DNA of 64,000 nt from an uncultured Cellulophaga sp. (GCA_947491225.1 CANLIE010000009.1:20558-84557), one strand, 5' to 3'; counted from the first letter of the stretch, positions 1 through 9,730 are shown. Numbers and translations are program-made. Notes: generated by a model not told the origin, from the sequence alone.

Positions 1-453
1 AATATCGTACATTTTTTGTGCAATAGTATCTACAGTTACTGTACCTACATTTACTTTTATTGAATCAGTAAAAAATGCTTTTCCATTTATGGCTAAACGT
101 TGTGGTGGAATGGTATATACACCAGAATCAAATTGGGTTAATGCATAGATTCGTTGTAGTGTAATTCTATCTTTATATTTGGATGTGTCTATTTTTAAGG
201 CTTCTACCATTTCTAAAGGAGAAAATGTCTGGTCTTCAGGAAAAATTACCTGTGCTGTAGAATCTGCTTCTACTAAAATGGTGTAATTAATTTGTTCTCC
301 TATTCTAATAGATGTAGTATCTATGTCTGCGGTAACTTTTGGCGTGTTTTGAGAATAGCCAAAAATTGAACACAAAAATAGGAATAGCATAACATACTGC
401 TTATCTAGCGATATATACTTTATGAAATTCGTTTTTTTAGTCATCATTGTCAT
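1..453 (-). CDS. BatD-like protein, N-terminal part (runs off the left edge)
   Basis: Partial gene: 151 codons are open from the start to the window edge with no stop. A charged start is followed by a hydrophobic stretch (about residues 22-32) ending in GYSQ, which looks like a signal peptide, so the product is probably exported or periplasmic. The following part has the beta-rich, Thr/Asp/Ile-rich character of BatD-type proteins (VTADIDTTSIRIGEQINY). Its ATG overlaps the stop of the DUF58 gene (TAATG), so it is translationally coupled and third in a moxR-DUF58-BatD operon, the usual order of the aerotolerance (Bat) locus in Bacteroidota. Further ATGs at 447 and 444 are also possible starts. 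The family name is inferred from context and N-terminal character; the exact Bat role is unproven. Confidence 0.7.
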   Translation of the reverse strand, partial: MTMMTKKTNFIKYISLDKQYVMLFLFLCSIFGYSQNTPKVTADIDTTSIRIGEQINYTILVEADSTAQVIFPEDQTFSPLEMVEALKIDTSKYKDRITLQRIYALTQFDSGVYTIPPQRLAINGKAFFTDSIKVNVGTVTVDTIAQKMYDI

Positions 454-1319
454 TACCCTCTTTGCTTAAAATAGCCTAATAATTTTTTCACATAACTTTC
501 ATCTACCCTACAACTTAGTATACCACAACCAGATTTTGTAAAGGTTTCTATAAAATAGTTCACTTTATCATTGTAATATTTACCATAAGCCAATCGCACT
601 TTTTTAGATTGCGTGTTTACTAGTTTTAATGTACCTGTTTCTGTATCTTCCATTTGCACCATTCCTATATTTGGTATGGTTTCTTCTCGTTCGTCAAAAA
701 CACGAATTCCGGTAACATCATGTTTTTTACCAGTTATGCGTAAAGTTTGCAAATAATTGTCTGTAATAAAATCAGAAAGTACAAAAACTATGGCTTTCTT
801 TTTCATTACGTTGGTCAAATACTTTAATGCTTCAGATAAGTCGGTTTTTTTACTTTTAGGTTTAAATTCTAAAAGTTCTCTTATGATACGTAAAGCATGG
901 CTTTTCCCTTTTTTTGGTGGAATAAAAAGTTCTACTTCATCAGAAAATAAAATTAATCCAACCTTGTCATTGTTTTGTAATGCTGAAAATGCTAAAGTTG
1001 CAGATATTTCTGTTATAATTTCTTTTTTAAATTGGTTGGTAGTTCCAAAGCTTTCAGAGCCACTTACATCTACCATAAGCATCATAGTAAGTTCTCTTTC
1101 TTCTTCAAAAACTTTAATGTATGGTTCATTGTAACGAGCGGTAACGTTCCAGTCTATAGCACGCACATCATCACCAAATTGATATTGACGTACTTCACTA
1201 AAAGTCATACCACGACCTTTAAAGGTAGAGTGGTATTCCCCACCAAAAATATGGTCAGAAAGACGTCTCGTCTTTATTTCTATTTTACGAACTTTTTTAA
1301 GTAATTCCTTGGTATCCAT
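453..1319 (-). CDS. DUF58 domain protein (VWA-like)
   Basis: A 288-residue protein with the DUF58 signature: GRGMTFSEVRQY at about 35-46, GDDVRAIDW at 49-57, and the VWA-like metal-site motif DVSGS at 84-88. DUF58 proteins travel with MoxR ATPases and are thought to act in assembly or metal insertion of partner VWA proteins; the substrate here is unknown. It lies 87 bp downstream of moxR and overlaps the BatD-like gene by one base, consistent with one minus-strand operon. No signal peptide or membrane segment is visible, so it is probably cytoplasmic. Length is normal for the short form of the family. Confidence 0.9.
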   Translation of the reverse strand: MDTKELLKKVRKIEIKTRRLSDHIFGGEYHSTFKGRGMTFSEVRQYQFGDDVRAIDWNVTARYNEPYIKVFEEERELTMMLMVDVSGSESFGTTNQFKKEIITEISATLAFSALQNNDKVGLILFSDEVELFIPPKKGKSHALRIIRELLEFKPKSKKTDLSEALKYLTNVMKKKAIVFVLSDFITDNYLQTLRITGKKHDVTGIRVFDEREETIPNIGMVQMEDTETGTLKLVNTQSKKVRLAYGKYYNDKVNYFIETFTKSGCGILSCRVDESYVKKLLGYFKQRG

Positions 1320-1406
1320 TTTTCAGTTTGCAGTTTACATTAATAAGTAAGTGTTTAGTTATGGCTGTTAATATTGATGACCATAACCAAATAACTGACG
1401 ACTGAT

Positions 1407-2408
1407 TTAAGGCACTTCAACTTCGTTTACAATCTTATTTATGATGTCTTCTGAAGTTATGTTTTCTGCTTCTGCTTCATAGGTAATTCCTATTCTATGC
1501 CTAAGAACATCATGCACTATAGCTCTAACATCTTCAGGAATTACATATCCTCTTCTTTTAATAAAAGCGTAACATTTTGCCGCAGTTGCGAGATTAATGC
1601 TTCCACGAGGAGATGCTCCAAAGCTTATCAACGGTTTTAACTTTTCTAAGTTATATTTCTCTGGGTAACGTGTGGCAAATATAAGATCTAAGATGTATTT
1701 TTCTATCTTTTCATCCATATAAACTTCTCTAACTGCTTTTTGAGCATCCAATATTTGATTTACAGTTACAACTGGCTTAACTTCATCATAAGTTCCTTTT
1801 AGGTTTTGACGCATAATTAATTGCTCCTCATTTATCTTTGGATAATCTATTACAGTCTTTAGCATAAAACGATCTACCTGTGCTTCTGGCAAAGGATAAG
1901 TCCCTTCTTGTTCTACTGGATTTTGTGTTGCCATTACTAAAAATGGTTTTTCTAAGGCAAAAGTCTCATCACCAATTGTAACCTGTTTTTCTTGCATTGC
2001 TTCTAATAATGCAGATTGCACCTTTGCTGGCGCTCTATTAATCTCATCTGCCAAAACAAAATTGGCAAAAATTGGCCCTTTTTTAATAGAAAAGTCATTT
2101 TCTTTCATATTAAATATCATTGTACCCACAACATCTGCTGGCAAAAGGTCTGGTGTAAATTGAATTCTACTAAAATTACCCTTAACTGCTTTGGATAAAG
2201 TGTTTATTGCTAAGGTTTTTGCTAAACCAGGAACACCTTCTAATAATATATGTCCTTGACCTAATAAACCTATTAATAAACGTTCTACCATATGTTTTTG
2301 ACCAACAATTACTTTGTTCATCTCTAACATTAATAAATCAATAAAAGCACTTTCTCGAGCAATTTTCTCATTTACTGCGCTAATATCTACTGTAGTATTT
2401 TCTTCCAT
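1407..2408 (-). CDS. MoxR family AAA+ ATPase
   Basis: A 333-residue AAA+ ATPase. Visible motifs are Walker A GVPGLAKT (58-65), Walker B with DE at 121-122 (VLADEINRAP), the sensor-1/MoxR stretch ATQNPVEQEGTYPLPEAQ (160-177) and a C-terminal lid with FGASPRGS. MoxR proteins are chaperone-like ATPases that pair with VWA-domain proteins; here the first partner is the DUF58 gene immediately downstream. It is the first gene of the operon. Reading upstream on the minus strand there is a TATATTTTGC stretch 20-30 bp before the ATG that resembles, but does not exactly match, a Bacteroidota -7 element. Confidence 0.95.
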   Translation of the reverse strand: MEENTTVDISAVNEKIARESAFIDLLMLEMNKVIVGQKHMVERLLIGLLGQGHILLEGVPGLAKTLAINTLSKAVKGNFSRIQFTPDLLPADVVGTMIFNMKENDFSIKKGPIFANFVLADEINRAPAKVQSALLEAMQEKQVTIGDETFALEKPFLVMATQNPVEQEGTYPLPEAQVDRFMLKTVIDYPKINEEQLIMRQNLKGTYDEVKPVVTVNQILDAQKAVREVYMDEKIEKYILDLIFATRYPEKYNLEKLKPLISFGASPRGSINLATAAKCYAFIKRRGYVIPEDVRAIVHDVLRHRIGITYEAEAENITSEDIINKIVNEVEVP

Positions 2409-2731
2409 ATATTCTTAAAAATTGTTGTGCAAAATATAAAAGTATTTAATAAGATGCAAAATGTAAATTTATTTATGTTTCTGCTGTTAATAATAGGTTA
2501 AATATTATTGAATACCCCAAGTTTTATGAACTATTTAAGGTTTTTATTTTTTAAATTCACACCATTATGAAAAAATTAAGAATAATTGTAAGAGAAATAA
2601 TCAAGAAGAATTAGGCTAAAATATCTTTATGAAAATTAAATGACTGTTTTTTTAAAAGCATTGTTTATGTATTAAGGACATTTTATGGTGGCTATACAAA
2701 TGAGGGATTTAGTTTCTAAACCTAGAAAAAA
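2409..2731. other. Intergenic gap between divergent moxR and the SDR gene
   Basis: Very AT-rich, 323 bp. It must hold the divergent promoters. I see a 15-codon micro-ORF starting at 2566 (MKKLRIIVREIIKKN), followed by a TATCTTTA stretch close to the Bacteroidota -7 consensus. Neither is strong evidence of a gene. No hairpin of note. Confidence 0.4.
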
Positions 2732-3496
2732 ATGGATAAAAATACTAAAACAGCATTAATAACTGGTGCTACAAGTGGAATAGGAAGGGCAACTGCAGTA
2801 CTTTTTGGTAAGAATAATATTAACTTGGTTTTGTGCGGAAGGAGACAAGAACGTTTAGATGCTCTTGAAAAAGAACTAGAAGATAGCACAAAAGTACACA
2901 CTTTAAATTTTGATGTGCGGGATAAGGACGCTGTTTTTAAAGCTATAGAATCTTTGCCAAAAGAATTTTCTAATATAGATATATTAATTAATAATGCAGG
3001 AAATGCTCACGGATTAGAACCTATACAAGAAGGCAGTTTAGAAGATTGGGATGCAATGATAGACATTAATGTTAAAGGGCTTTTATATGTTTCTAAAGCA
3101 ATAATACCTAATATGGTTGCTAAAAAGGTAGGGCACATCATAAATATTGGCTCCACAGCAGGAAAAGAGGTTTATCCTAATGGTAATGTGTATTGTGCAA
3201 GTAAATATGCCGTAGACGCCATTAATCAAGGAATGCGTATGGATCTAAATCCGTATAATATTAGGGTGGGTGCAATTAACCCAGGAATGGTAGAAACAGA
3301 GTTTAGCTCTGTGAGGTTCAAAGGTGATGGTGATCGTGCAGCCAAAGTATACCAAGGATTTAAGGCTTTACAAGCAGCAGACGTGGCAGATATTATTTAC
3401 TTTGTAGTTTCAAGACCTTATCATATTAATATTGCAGATTTAATGGTAATGAGTACTGCCCAAGCTAGTAGCACTATTGTAAACAAAAATCAATAA
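2732..3496 (+). CDS. SDR family NAD(P)-dependent oxidoreductase
   Basis: A 254-residue classical short-chain dehydrogenase/reductase. The cofactor-binding TGATSGIG motif is at 11-18, NNAG at 87-90, and the catalytic Ser141-Tyr154-Lys158 set is complete (GSTAG, YCASK). Overall it resembles the YdfG-like serine/3-hydroxy-acid dehydrogenase group, whose members oxidise L-allo-threonine or 3-hydroxy acids with NADP; the specific substrate is inferred only by resemblance. The C-terminal PGMVETEF motif is also typical of the group. The next gene starts 6 bp downstream, suggesting co-transcription. Cytoplasmic, no signal peptide. Confidence 0.92.
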   Translation: MDKNTKTALITGATSGIGRATAVLFGKNNINLVLCGRRQERLDALEKELEDSTKVHTLNFDVRDKDAVFKAIESLPKEFSNIDILINNAGNAHGLEPIQEGSLEDWDAMIDINVKGLLYVSKAIIPNMVAKKVGHIINIGSTAGKEVYPNGNVYCASKYAVDAINQGMRMDLNPYNIRVGAINPGMVETEFSSVRFKGDGDRAAKVYQGFKALQAADVADIIYFVVSRPYHINIADLMVMSTAQASSTIVNKNQ

Positions 3497-3502
3497 ATAA
3501 AA

Positions 3503-4639
3503 ATGATAAATAAGCGCCTTTTAGTAAAAAATCTTTTGGCACATAACGATGAGAATAGTTTTTATGATAAAAAACGTTTCATAGATATTGGCCAAAAAGA
3601 AGGAAAGGCAAAGTTTTTAAAACATGTTTGTGCACTTGCAAATAGTAACCCAAAGAATAACTCATTCATAGTAATTGGTGTTGAAGATGAGGATAACAAA
3701 ATTGTGGGTGTAGATTTTTTTGACGATAGTAAAATTCAAAACCTCGTAAATGCTTATTTGGAAAACCCACCACTAATTTCTTATGAAAATATTCCTTTCC
3801 CTCAATTGCCAGAGGGTAAAGTGGTTGGTTTGGTTACTATTAAGTCTAATGGAAAAGTTTGCGCACTACGCAAAAATATATGGAAATATTATGGTGGATC
3901 TGTTTTTTTTAGAGAAGGTAGTATAAGTATGCCCAAGGCATATGATATAGAGTTAAAAGACAGCAACTCTATAGTTGTAGAAACTATAGAGCAACACGCT
4001 AAAAACAATATAGAGTTAACCTTAGATGGTGTTATGGATTTTATCACTAATCGCCATAAAGATTTATCTAGCGATTATAAAGTTTTTAAAGAACAGTTTG
4101 TAGTATGTTGGGCTGGAAACCAAAAAAAAATAAAGAATCAGGTTTATTATTCTCGTGTGGATGTAGAATTGATTAATGAACAAGTAAAATTGTTTTATTC
4201 CATTTTGGATGAAATTACTATAACTTATGATGAAGACTCTTTTACTACAACAGAATATGTGCAATTGGGTCTAGGCAAACAGCAAAAGTATTATCCGTTT
4301 GAAAAAGTGGAATTAAACTTTAATGATAATGGCACCTATTATATTCAAAGCGAATTAATTTTTAATCCTCCGCAGTATAATAAAAAAACACTACATCATT
4401 TTTTTAATGCCAATATGGCATTACAAGATAAAATTGAAAAAAAGATTAAGCTAACTCCTCAAGAAGAAAAAGACCTTAGACAATTACCACATACTTATCT
4501 AATTTGTTATTTAAATAATTTTCCAGAAGCACTAACGCAAATGGAAAAAGTAAAACCAGTTATTAAAAAATATAATTTAGAGGTGTATTTATCTTTAAAA
4601 GAAGCTTTTAGAATTTTAAGAAAGGTTAAGTATAATTAG
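3503..4639 (+). CDS. ATP-binding protein with Schlafen AlbA_2 domain
   Basis: A 378-residue protein. The N-terminal 20-140 region matches the AlbA_2/Schlafen-type fold: FIDIGQKEGKAKFLKHVCALANS, then IVIGVEDEDNKIVGVD and a basic loop. The remainder (about 150-378) is not recognised; it is rich in Lys, Tyr and Phe and ends in helical segments. AlbA_2 proteins are often regulators or defence-related nucleic-acid binders, but the role of this Bacteroidota form is unknown. It follows the SDR gene by 6 bp. The IS982 remnant begins 86 bp after its stop, so the insertion did not damage it. Confidence 0.8.
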   Translation: MINKRLLVKNLLAHNDENSFYDKKRFIDIGQKEGKAKFLKHVCALANSNPKNNSFIVIGVEDEDNKIVGVDFFDDSKIQNLVNAYLENPPLISYENIPFPQLPEGKVVGLVTIKSNGKVCALRKNIWKYYGGSVFFREGSISMPKAYDIELKDSNSIVVETIEQHAKNNIELTLDGVMDFITNRHKDLSSDYKVFKEQFVVCWAGNQKKIKNQVYYSRVDVELINEQVKLFYSILDEITITYDEDSFTTTEYVQLGLGKQQKYYPFEKVELNFNDNGTYYIQSELIFNPPQYNKKTLHHFFNANMALQDKIEKKIKLTPQEEKDLRQLPHTYLICYLNNFPEALTQMEKVKPVIKKYNLEVYLSLKEAFRILRKVKYN

Positions 4640-4725
4640 TCGACCCATTAAAAAGGGATTTATTGCATTAGTCATTTAGCTTAGCCTGAAATTATGTTTA
4701 TACTTTGTTTGATTGGGATATTTGT

Positions 4726-5700
4726 AACCTGAGTTCAATTAATATTTAGAGGTATTTTACTAGTAAAAAAGATAAATTTTCAGTAAATTAAAGTATTGAA
4801 ATTCAATTTGTTAATTCAAAAATCTATCTATGGTAATCTATTCTAAAGTTACAGAAATTTTATGTTTAGTTGATGAGTTTTGTAAAGAATATTCTGAACT
4901 AGTTGATAAGTCCCTAATTGGTAACAAAGCAAAGCATGCTTCTATAATGTCTCAAAGTGAGATAATTACCCCTGCTATTATTTTCTAATTAAGTGGTTTT
5001 AGAACTTTTAAACACTTTTACATTTTCTATGTTAAGACTCACATAAAAGATGATTTCCCTGTCACAGTTTCCTACAATAGGTTTACAGAGTTAATGCAAC
5101 AAAACCTGATGGCTATGACCCTATTTTTAAAGACCTGTTGTTTGGGTAATTGCATAGGAATATCATTTTTTGATTCTACACCAGTTAGAGTATGTAAAAA
5201 TAAACACATTTATAACCATAAAGTATTCAAAGGTATTGCTACCACTGGCAAGTCTACCATAGGTTGGTTTTATGGTTTTAAGCTTCACTATTACACAGGC
5301 TAATGTAGATGATAGACAACCATTAAAACAAGAACGTTTTTTAGATAAAATCTACGGAAAATTATTCGCAGACAAAGGCTATATAGGGAAGAGTTTAATG
5401 CAAATGTTATTCATAGATGGAGTGCAACTAATAACATTGATTAAAAACAATATGAAAAATTCTTTAATGACCATAAGTGATAAAATACTTCTTAGAAAAC
5501 GTTCGGTTATTGAAACTGTAAATGATGAACTCAAAAACATATGCCAAATTGAACATTCTAGGCACAGAAGTTTTGGTAACTTTCTGGTAAACATTATCAC
5601 AGGTCTTATTGTGCATATAGCTTCTTACCTAAAAAACCAAGTATTAAATACCAAAACGTAAAAACGAATCAACTAACTATTTTTTAATTGAACTCAGGTT
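4726..5700 (+). mobile_element. Decayed IS982-family insertion sequence
   Basis: The element is bounded by perfect 17-bp terminal inverted repeats: AACCTGAGTTCAATTAA at 4726-4742 and its reverse complement at 5684-5700. It encloses one broken transposase gene on the plus strand. Size (975 bp) and the protein match the IS982 family. The flanks show only an imperfect candidate target duplication (TTGTA before, TAGTA after, if the ends are counted from ACCTGA). The transposase is inactive, but the ends are intact and could still be recognised by a transposase supplied in trans. Confidence 0.85.
4830..5661 (+). pseudogene. IS982-family transposase, inactivated
   Basis: Reading from ATG 4830 gives a typical IS982 N-terminus ([16 protein letters not shown]), then an in-frame TAA at 4987-4989 inside the segment [25 protein letters not shown]. 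The frame continues through SYNRFTELM and the catalytic-domain stretch ISFFDSTPVRVCKNK and GWFYGFKLH (to about 5290). There a deletion plus frameshift joins it to ITQANVDDRQPL, FADKGYIG, a Glu-containing RSVIETVNDELK and IEHSRHRSFGNFLVN. Compared with intact family members, roughly 10-15 residues between FKLH and the ITQANVDD strand are missing. At least two inactivating lesions mean no functional protein. Confidence 0.88.
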
Positions 5701-5923
5701 AGTAAAATACAACGGCAAGGGAAACGTATTTTTTAAAGTTTTTTTCTCTTTTGTATTTACATTTATGAAGTCCGTGATATTCAAGTTGATTAGTATTGGA
5801 TTCAATAGCTTAATGGCTGCTGTATAGTTTTTTTAACTCAGGGTCTTGCTCTATTTCTAATCTAGTTTCTGGTGGTAAAATAGTATAGTACTGATTTTCA
5901 GTGTTCTGTTTTACGACCAGAAA
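5701..5923. other. Gap with a short coding relic
   Basis: On the minus strand, about 5810-5917 holds an open stretch ending in a stop (YYTILPPETRLEIEQDPEL then KKLYSSH). It looks like the tail of a decayed gene between the IS element and the S9 peptidase. No start codon or homology can be assigned. Confidence 0.35.
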
Positions 5924-8098
5924 CTAGTTAAAATTAACTAAATCAAATTCTTTAGGCGGAACTTCATTACGTAAATGTGTAATAAAATAATCCCATCTTT
6001 TCCTTGTCATATATTTTGTCATGTCTCCATAGCTATGTCTTTTGTTTGGAAATAAAATCATATCAAAATCCTTATTCGCTTTAATTAATGCCTCAACAAC
6101 TAGCATTGTATTAGAGGGGGGAACATTATTGTCTAAAGAACCATGCGTAATTAATAATTTTCCTTTTAAATTTCCTGCAATTAATTGATTTGCCTGATTG
6201 TTGTAGTTTGTAATACTATCTTTTTTTTCTTCTACTAATAAACCTTGCCATTTTTCTCCCCAATCTGCTTCATAATTTCTGTTATCATGGTTGCCAGCAC
6301 TAGAAACGGCAACATCATAAAAGTCAGGATATGCAAAAACAGCTCTTGTAGAGGCAAATCCACCACCAGAGTGCCCCCAAATACCTACACGTTCAATATC
6401 CATCCCTTTGTATTTTTGAGCTAATTGTTTTATAGCCGCTATATTATCAGGTAAACCATTATCGCCCATATTTCCATAATAGAAATCGTGAAAAGATTTT
6501 GATCTTTCAGGAGTTCCCATTGCATCAACAGCTACAACTGCAAAGCCTAATTCTGCCACTGCTTGAAAATCTTGCCAAATAATGTGAAACCCATAATAAC
6601 CAACACTACCAGATTGCGGGCCAGGATAAATGTAATTTAATATGGGGTAGGATTTGTTTTCATCATAATTAGTTGGTAAAAATAACTTACCGTATAAATC
6701 AGTTTTATTATCTCTTGCTTTTACATTAAATTCAATTGGAGCTTTCCAGCCTTGTGCTTTTAATTCTGTAATATCTGCAGTTTCTAAGTCTAAAATTTTT
6801 TCTCCATTTCTGTTTCTTAGTACTGATATGGGTGGAGTATCATTTGTAGAATAGGTATCTACAAAATAATTCATATTAGGAGAAAAACTTACGGAATGTG
6901 TCCCTTTTTCAGGAGTTAATTTTGTTAACCCATTACCATCAAAACCTACTTTGTATAAGTAATCATAATACGGATTTCCTTCTTCTTTTCCTCCAGCAAT
7001 AAAGAAAATTTCTCTGGATTTTTCATCAAGATGTTTTATTTGTTTAACTAACCAATTACCAGTTGTAATTTGATGTTTTAATTTTTTAGTTTTTAAATCG
7101 TATAAATATATATGTCCCCAATCTGATTTCTCAGAATACCATATAAACTCGCTTGAATCAAATAAAACTTTCCAATTTTCTGCATTTACGCCAGATTCAT
7201 AATACGTATCTACTACCTCTTTATGAATAGAACTTACTTCTCCAGTTCTTGCATCTGCAATTTGTAAATGTGCTTCTTTGTGATCTCTAGAGCCAGAAAC
7301 AAATGCAAATTTAGAACCATCTTTACTCCATTGAGCATCTAATAAAACACCTCCAGGACCAGCAATATGATCTGTAGTAGTTCCTCTTTGAAAATCTTTA
7401 TTCATTTTTAAACGTACGGTTTTTGGTTTATTGTCTAAATGAATAATGACACGCTCTATAGTAAAAATAGTTTTATCTCCTGGTAATGGATATTTCCAAG
7501 CTTCTAATTTTGGATGACCAACATTGGTTGTTGTTAAATACATTTCTCCAACGCCACGAGCATCTTGTTGAAATGTTGCAATTTTATCAGAATTTGGTGA
7601 CCATTTTAAAACAGCATCATCACCTCTTGTCCAACCAGCATTATTGGTTGCGTAACCATAATCTTTTTTTCCATCAAAAGTTAGTTGTGTTTTTTTGTTT
7701 GTTGATAAATCTCTTACCCATAAATTGTAATTATCAATATAAGCAGCCAATTTTCCGTTTGGAGAAACGTGTTCGTTTGTGTTTGCTTTTAAATAAGTTG
7801 ATTTTGTTTCAGGAGCCTTATAGTCGTTAATAATTGATTTTTCTTTTGTTTTGGCGTTTACAGAAACATATTCTGTTCCGTTTTTTGTTCTTTTGGAATA
7901 AACTAGGATATCATCTTTAGTCCAATTCTGAGAAGTAATTTGGTTGTACACCATTTCATACCAACTACGCTGCATAAATTTAGTGGCATTTTTGTAATCA
8001 TTTGCTGTGCGTTGTTTTTTTTCAGTAGAAGTAGTACAAGCTATTAAAAGGAGTAGCGTTAAAGTAAATATACTTGTTTTTTGAAATGGTTTTTTCAT
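5924..8098 (-). CDS. S9 family dipeptidyl-peptidase IV-like lipoprotein
   Basis: A 724-residue serine peptidase. The N-terminus is a lipoprotein signal (hydrophobic run ending in LLIAC, Cys21), so the enzyme should be lipid-anchored in the envelope. Residues about 60-470 form the DPP-IV-type beta-propeller. The C-terminal alpha/beta hydrolase carries GHSGG with Ser577, Asp656 (SLDNNVPP) and His688 (KRHSYG). DPP-IV enzymes remove X-Pro dipeptides from peptides. The M20 dipeptidase lies 42 bp upstream on the same strand, so the two probably form a peptide-degradation operon. Length is normal for the family. Confidence 0.93.
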   Translation of the reverse strand: MKKPFQKTSIFTLTLLLLIACTTSTEKKQRTANDYKNATKFMQRSWYEMVYNQITSQNWTKDDILVYSKRTKNGTEYVSVNAKTKEKSIINDYKAPETKSTYLKANTNEHVSPNGKLAAYIDNYNLWVRDLSTNKKTQLTFDGKKDYGYATNNAGWTRGDDAVLKWSPNSDKIATFQQDARGVGEMYLTTTNVGHPKLEAWKYPLPGDKTIFTIERVIIHLDNKPKTVRLKMNKDFQRGTTTDHIAGPGGVLLDAQWSKDGSKFAFVSGSRDHKEAHLQIADARTGEVSSIHKEVVDTYYESGVNAENWKVLFDSSEFIWYSEKSDWGHIYLYDLKTKKLKHQITTGNWLVKQIKHLDEKSREIFFIAGGKEEGNPYYDYLYKVGFDGNGLTKLTPEKGTHSVSFSPNMNYFVDTYSTNDTPPISVLRNRNGEKILDLETADITELKAQGWKAPIEFNVKARDNKTDLYGKLFLPTNYDENKSYPILNYIYPGPQSGSVGYYGFHIIWQDFQAVAELGFAVVAVDAMGTPERSKSFHDFYYGNMGDNGLPDNIAAIKQLAQKYKGMDIERVGIWGHSGGGFASTRAVFAYPDFYDVAVSSAGNHDNRNYEADWGEKWQGLLVEEKKDSITNYNNQANQLIAGNLKGKLLITHGSLDNNVPPSNTMLVVEALIKANKDFDMILFPNKRHSYGDMTKYMTRKRWDYFITHLRNEVPPKEFDLVNFN

Positions 8099-8140
8099 TG
8101 GAGGAGAAATTTAATTTTAGAATAAGTTAAAAAGAAATTA

Positions 8141-9532
8141 TTATTTGGTTTTTAATTTGGTGAAATACTTGTAAAAATATGGAATGGTTTCTATTCCTTT
8201 TAAATAATTCCAGATTCCAAAATGCTCGTTTGGTGAGTGTATAGCATCACTGTCTAAGCCAAAGCCCATTAGTATGGTTTTGCTTTGTAATTCTTTTTCA
8301 AACAAAGCAACTATAGGAATACTACCGCCACTACGTTGGGGTATTGGTGTTTTACCAAATGTAGTTTCATATGCTTTAGAGGCTGCTTTGTACCCAATAC
8401 TATCTATTGGTGTTACATAGCCTTGGCCGCCATGATGCGGTTTTACCTTTACTATTACGCCTTCTGGAGCTATACTTGTAAAGTGTTTAGTGAAGAGTTC
8501 TGTTATATTTTTCCAGTCTTGGTTTGGTACCAAACGCATTGATATTTTTGCATACGCTTTACTTGCGATTACAGTTTTAGCACCTTCTCCAGTATATCCT
8601 CCCCAAATACCATTTACATCTAAGGTTGGGCGTATAGCGTTACGCTCGTTTGTTGTATATCCTTTTTCGCCATATACAGCATTTATGTCTAGCGCTTTTT
8701 TGTAATTATCTAAATTAAATGGTGCTTTTGCCATTTCTGCACGTTCTTCTGTAGACAGCTCTTCTACATTGTCATAAAAACCAGGAATAGTAATCTGGTT
8801 ATCTTCATTGTGTAAAGAGGCAATCATTTTTGTTAGTATATTTATTGGGTTGGCTACTGCACCACCATATAAGCCAGAATGTAAATCTCTGTTTGGCCCT
8901 GTAACTTCTACTTCTACATAACTTAAACCTCTTAAACCGGTTGTTATAGATGGTACGTCTTTAGATATCATACCTGTGTCACTAATTAAAATAACATCAT
9001 TTTTAAGTTTTTCTCTGTTTTCTTTTACAAATGTAGATAGGCTAACACTACCAACCTCTTCTTCTCCTTCTATCATAAATTTTACGTTACAAGGTAATTG
9101 GTTTGTACTCGCCATAAACTCTAATGCTTTTACGTGCATATACAATTGCCCTTTATCATCACAAGCTCCACGAGCAAAAATTGCACCTTCTGGGTGTAGT
9201 TCTGTTTTTTTAATTATGGGCTCGTACGGCGGCGAATCCCATAAATTAATTGGGTCTGCTGGCTGTACGTCATAATGACCATAAACTAAAATGGTTGGTA
9301 GTGAAGGGTCTACAATTTTTTCTCCGTAAACTATTGGAAAACCTTGAGTTTTACAGATTTCTACAGTGTCACAACCTGCCTTTTCCAAAGCTTCTTTAAC
9401 GATACCTGCGGTTGCAAGTACATCATGCGCATAGGCAGAATCTGCACTTACAGACGGAATTTTTAAGAGTTCTATAAGTTCGTTTAATAATCTTTCTTTA
9501 TTGTTGTCTATAAAGTTTTTTACGTCTTGCAT
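8141..9532 (-). CDS. M20 family zinc dipeptidase
   Basis: I place the start at 9532 (MQDVKNF); the frame is open 30 bp further upstream, but those codons (MYFYTLSKYI) do not resemble the family. The 463-residue product has the M20 metal and catalytic motifs: GHYDVQPAD (metal His and catalytic Asp), RGACDDKGQ (bridging Asp) and EGEEEVGS (catalytic and metal Glu), then the dimerisation lid and a metal His near IHSPNEHFG at the C-terminus. Members hydrolyse dipeptides or acyl-amino acids in the cytoplasm. First gene of the likely operon with the S9 lipoprotein. Confidence 0.93.
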   Translation of the reverse strand: MQDVKNFIDNNKERLLNELIELLKIPSVSADSAYAHDVLATAGIVKEALEKAGCDTVEICKTQGFPIVYGEKIVDPSLPTILVYGHYDVQPADPINLWDSPPYEPIIKKTELHPEGAIFARGACDDKGQLYMHVKALEFMASTNQLPCNVKFMIEGEEEVGSVSLSTFVKENREKLKNDVILISDTGMISKDVPSITTGLRGLSYVEVEVTGPNRDLHSGLYGGAVANPINILTKMIASLHNEDNQITIPGFYDNVEELSTEERAEMAKAPFNLDNYKKALDINAVYGEKGYTTNERNAIRPTLDVNGIWGGYTGEGAKTVIASKAYAKISMRLVPNQDWKNITELFTKHFTSIAPEGVIVKVKPHHGGQGYVTPIDSIGYKAASKAYETTFGKTPIPQRSGGSIPIVALFEKELQSKTILMGFGLDSDAIHSPNEHFGIWNYLKGIETIPYFYKYFTKLKTK

Positions 9533-9608
9533 AATATATTTTGATAAAGTATAAAAGTACAAAAAAGAAGTTTTTGAGATTAAGTATTTTAAAATTGATT
9601 TTTTGCCT

Positions 9609-9616
9609 TATATTTG
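9609..9616 (+). promoter_or_regulatory. -7 element of the tRNA-Leu promoter
   Basis: TATATTTG matches the Bacteroidota consensus TAnnTTTG exactly, about 31 bp before the tRNA. No TTG lies at a standard spacing upstream, so only the -7 half is called. Confidence 0.6.
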
Positions 9617-9647
9617 CATCCCAATTGGTCAAAAAGACGAATTAAAT

Positions 9648-9729
9648 GCAGGCGTGGTGGAATTGGTAGACACGCTAGACTTAGGATCTAGTGCCGCGAG
9701 GTGTGAGAGTTCGAGTCTCTCCGCCTGTA
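9648..9729 (+). tRNA. tRNA-Leu (UAG)
   Basis: An 82-nt tRNA. The acceptor stem GCAGGCG pairs with CGCCTGT (first pair is G-U). The anticodon stem CTAGA/TCTAG encloses loop CTTAGGA, giving anticodon UAG, which reads leucine CUA codons. The class II variable arm (TGCCGCGAGGTGT) and the T arm GAGAGTTCGAGTCTCTC are present. The 3' CCA is not encoded, and discriminator A follows the stem. A strong terminator begins 1 bp after the gene, so it is a single-gene transcript. Confidence 0.96.
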
Positions 9730-9730
9730 C

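Noticed and set aside
757..1304. Two plus-strand open frames of 90 and 125 codons
   Set aside because: They are complementary shadows of the well-supported DUF58 gene and have biased, hydrophobic composition.
4640..4725. Partial IS982-like end just upstream of the insertion (AGCCTGA)
   Set aside because: Only seven matching bases in an AT-rich setting; insufficient to claim a second end.
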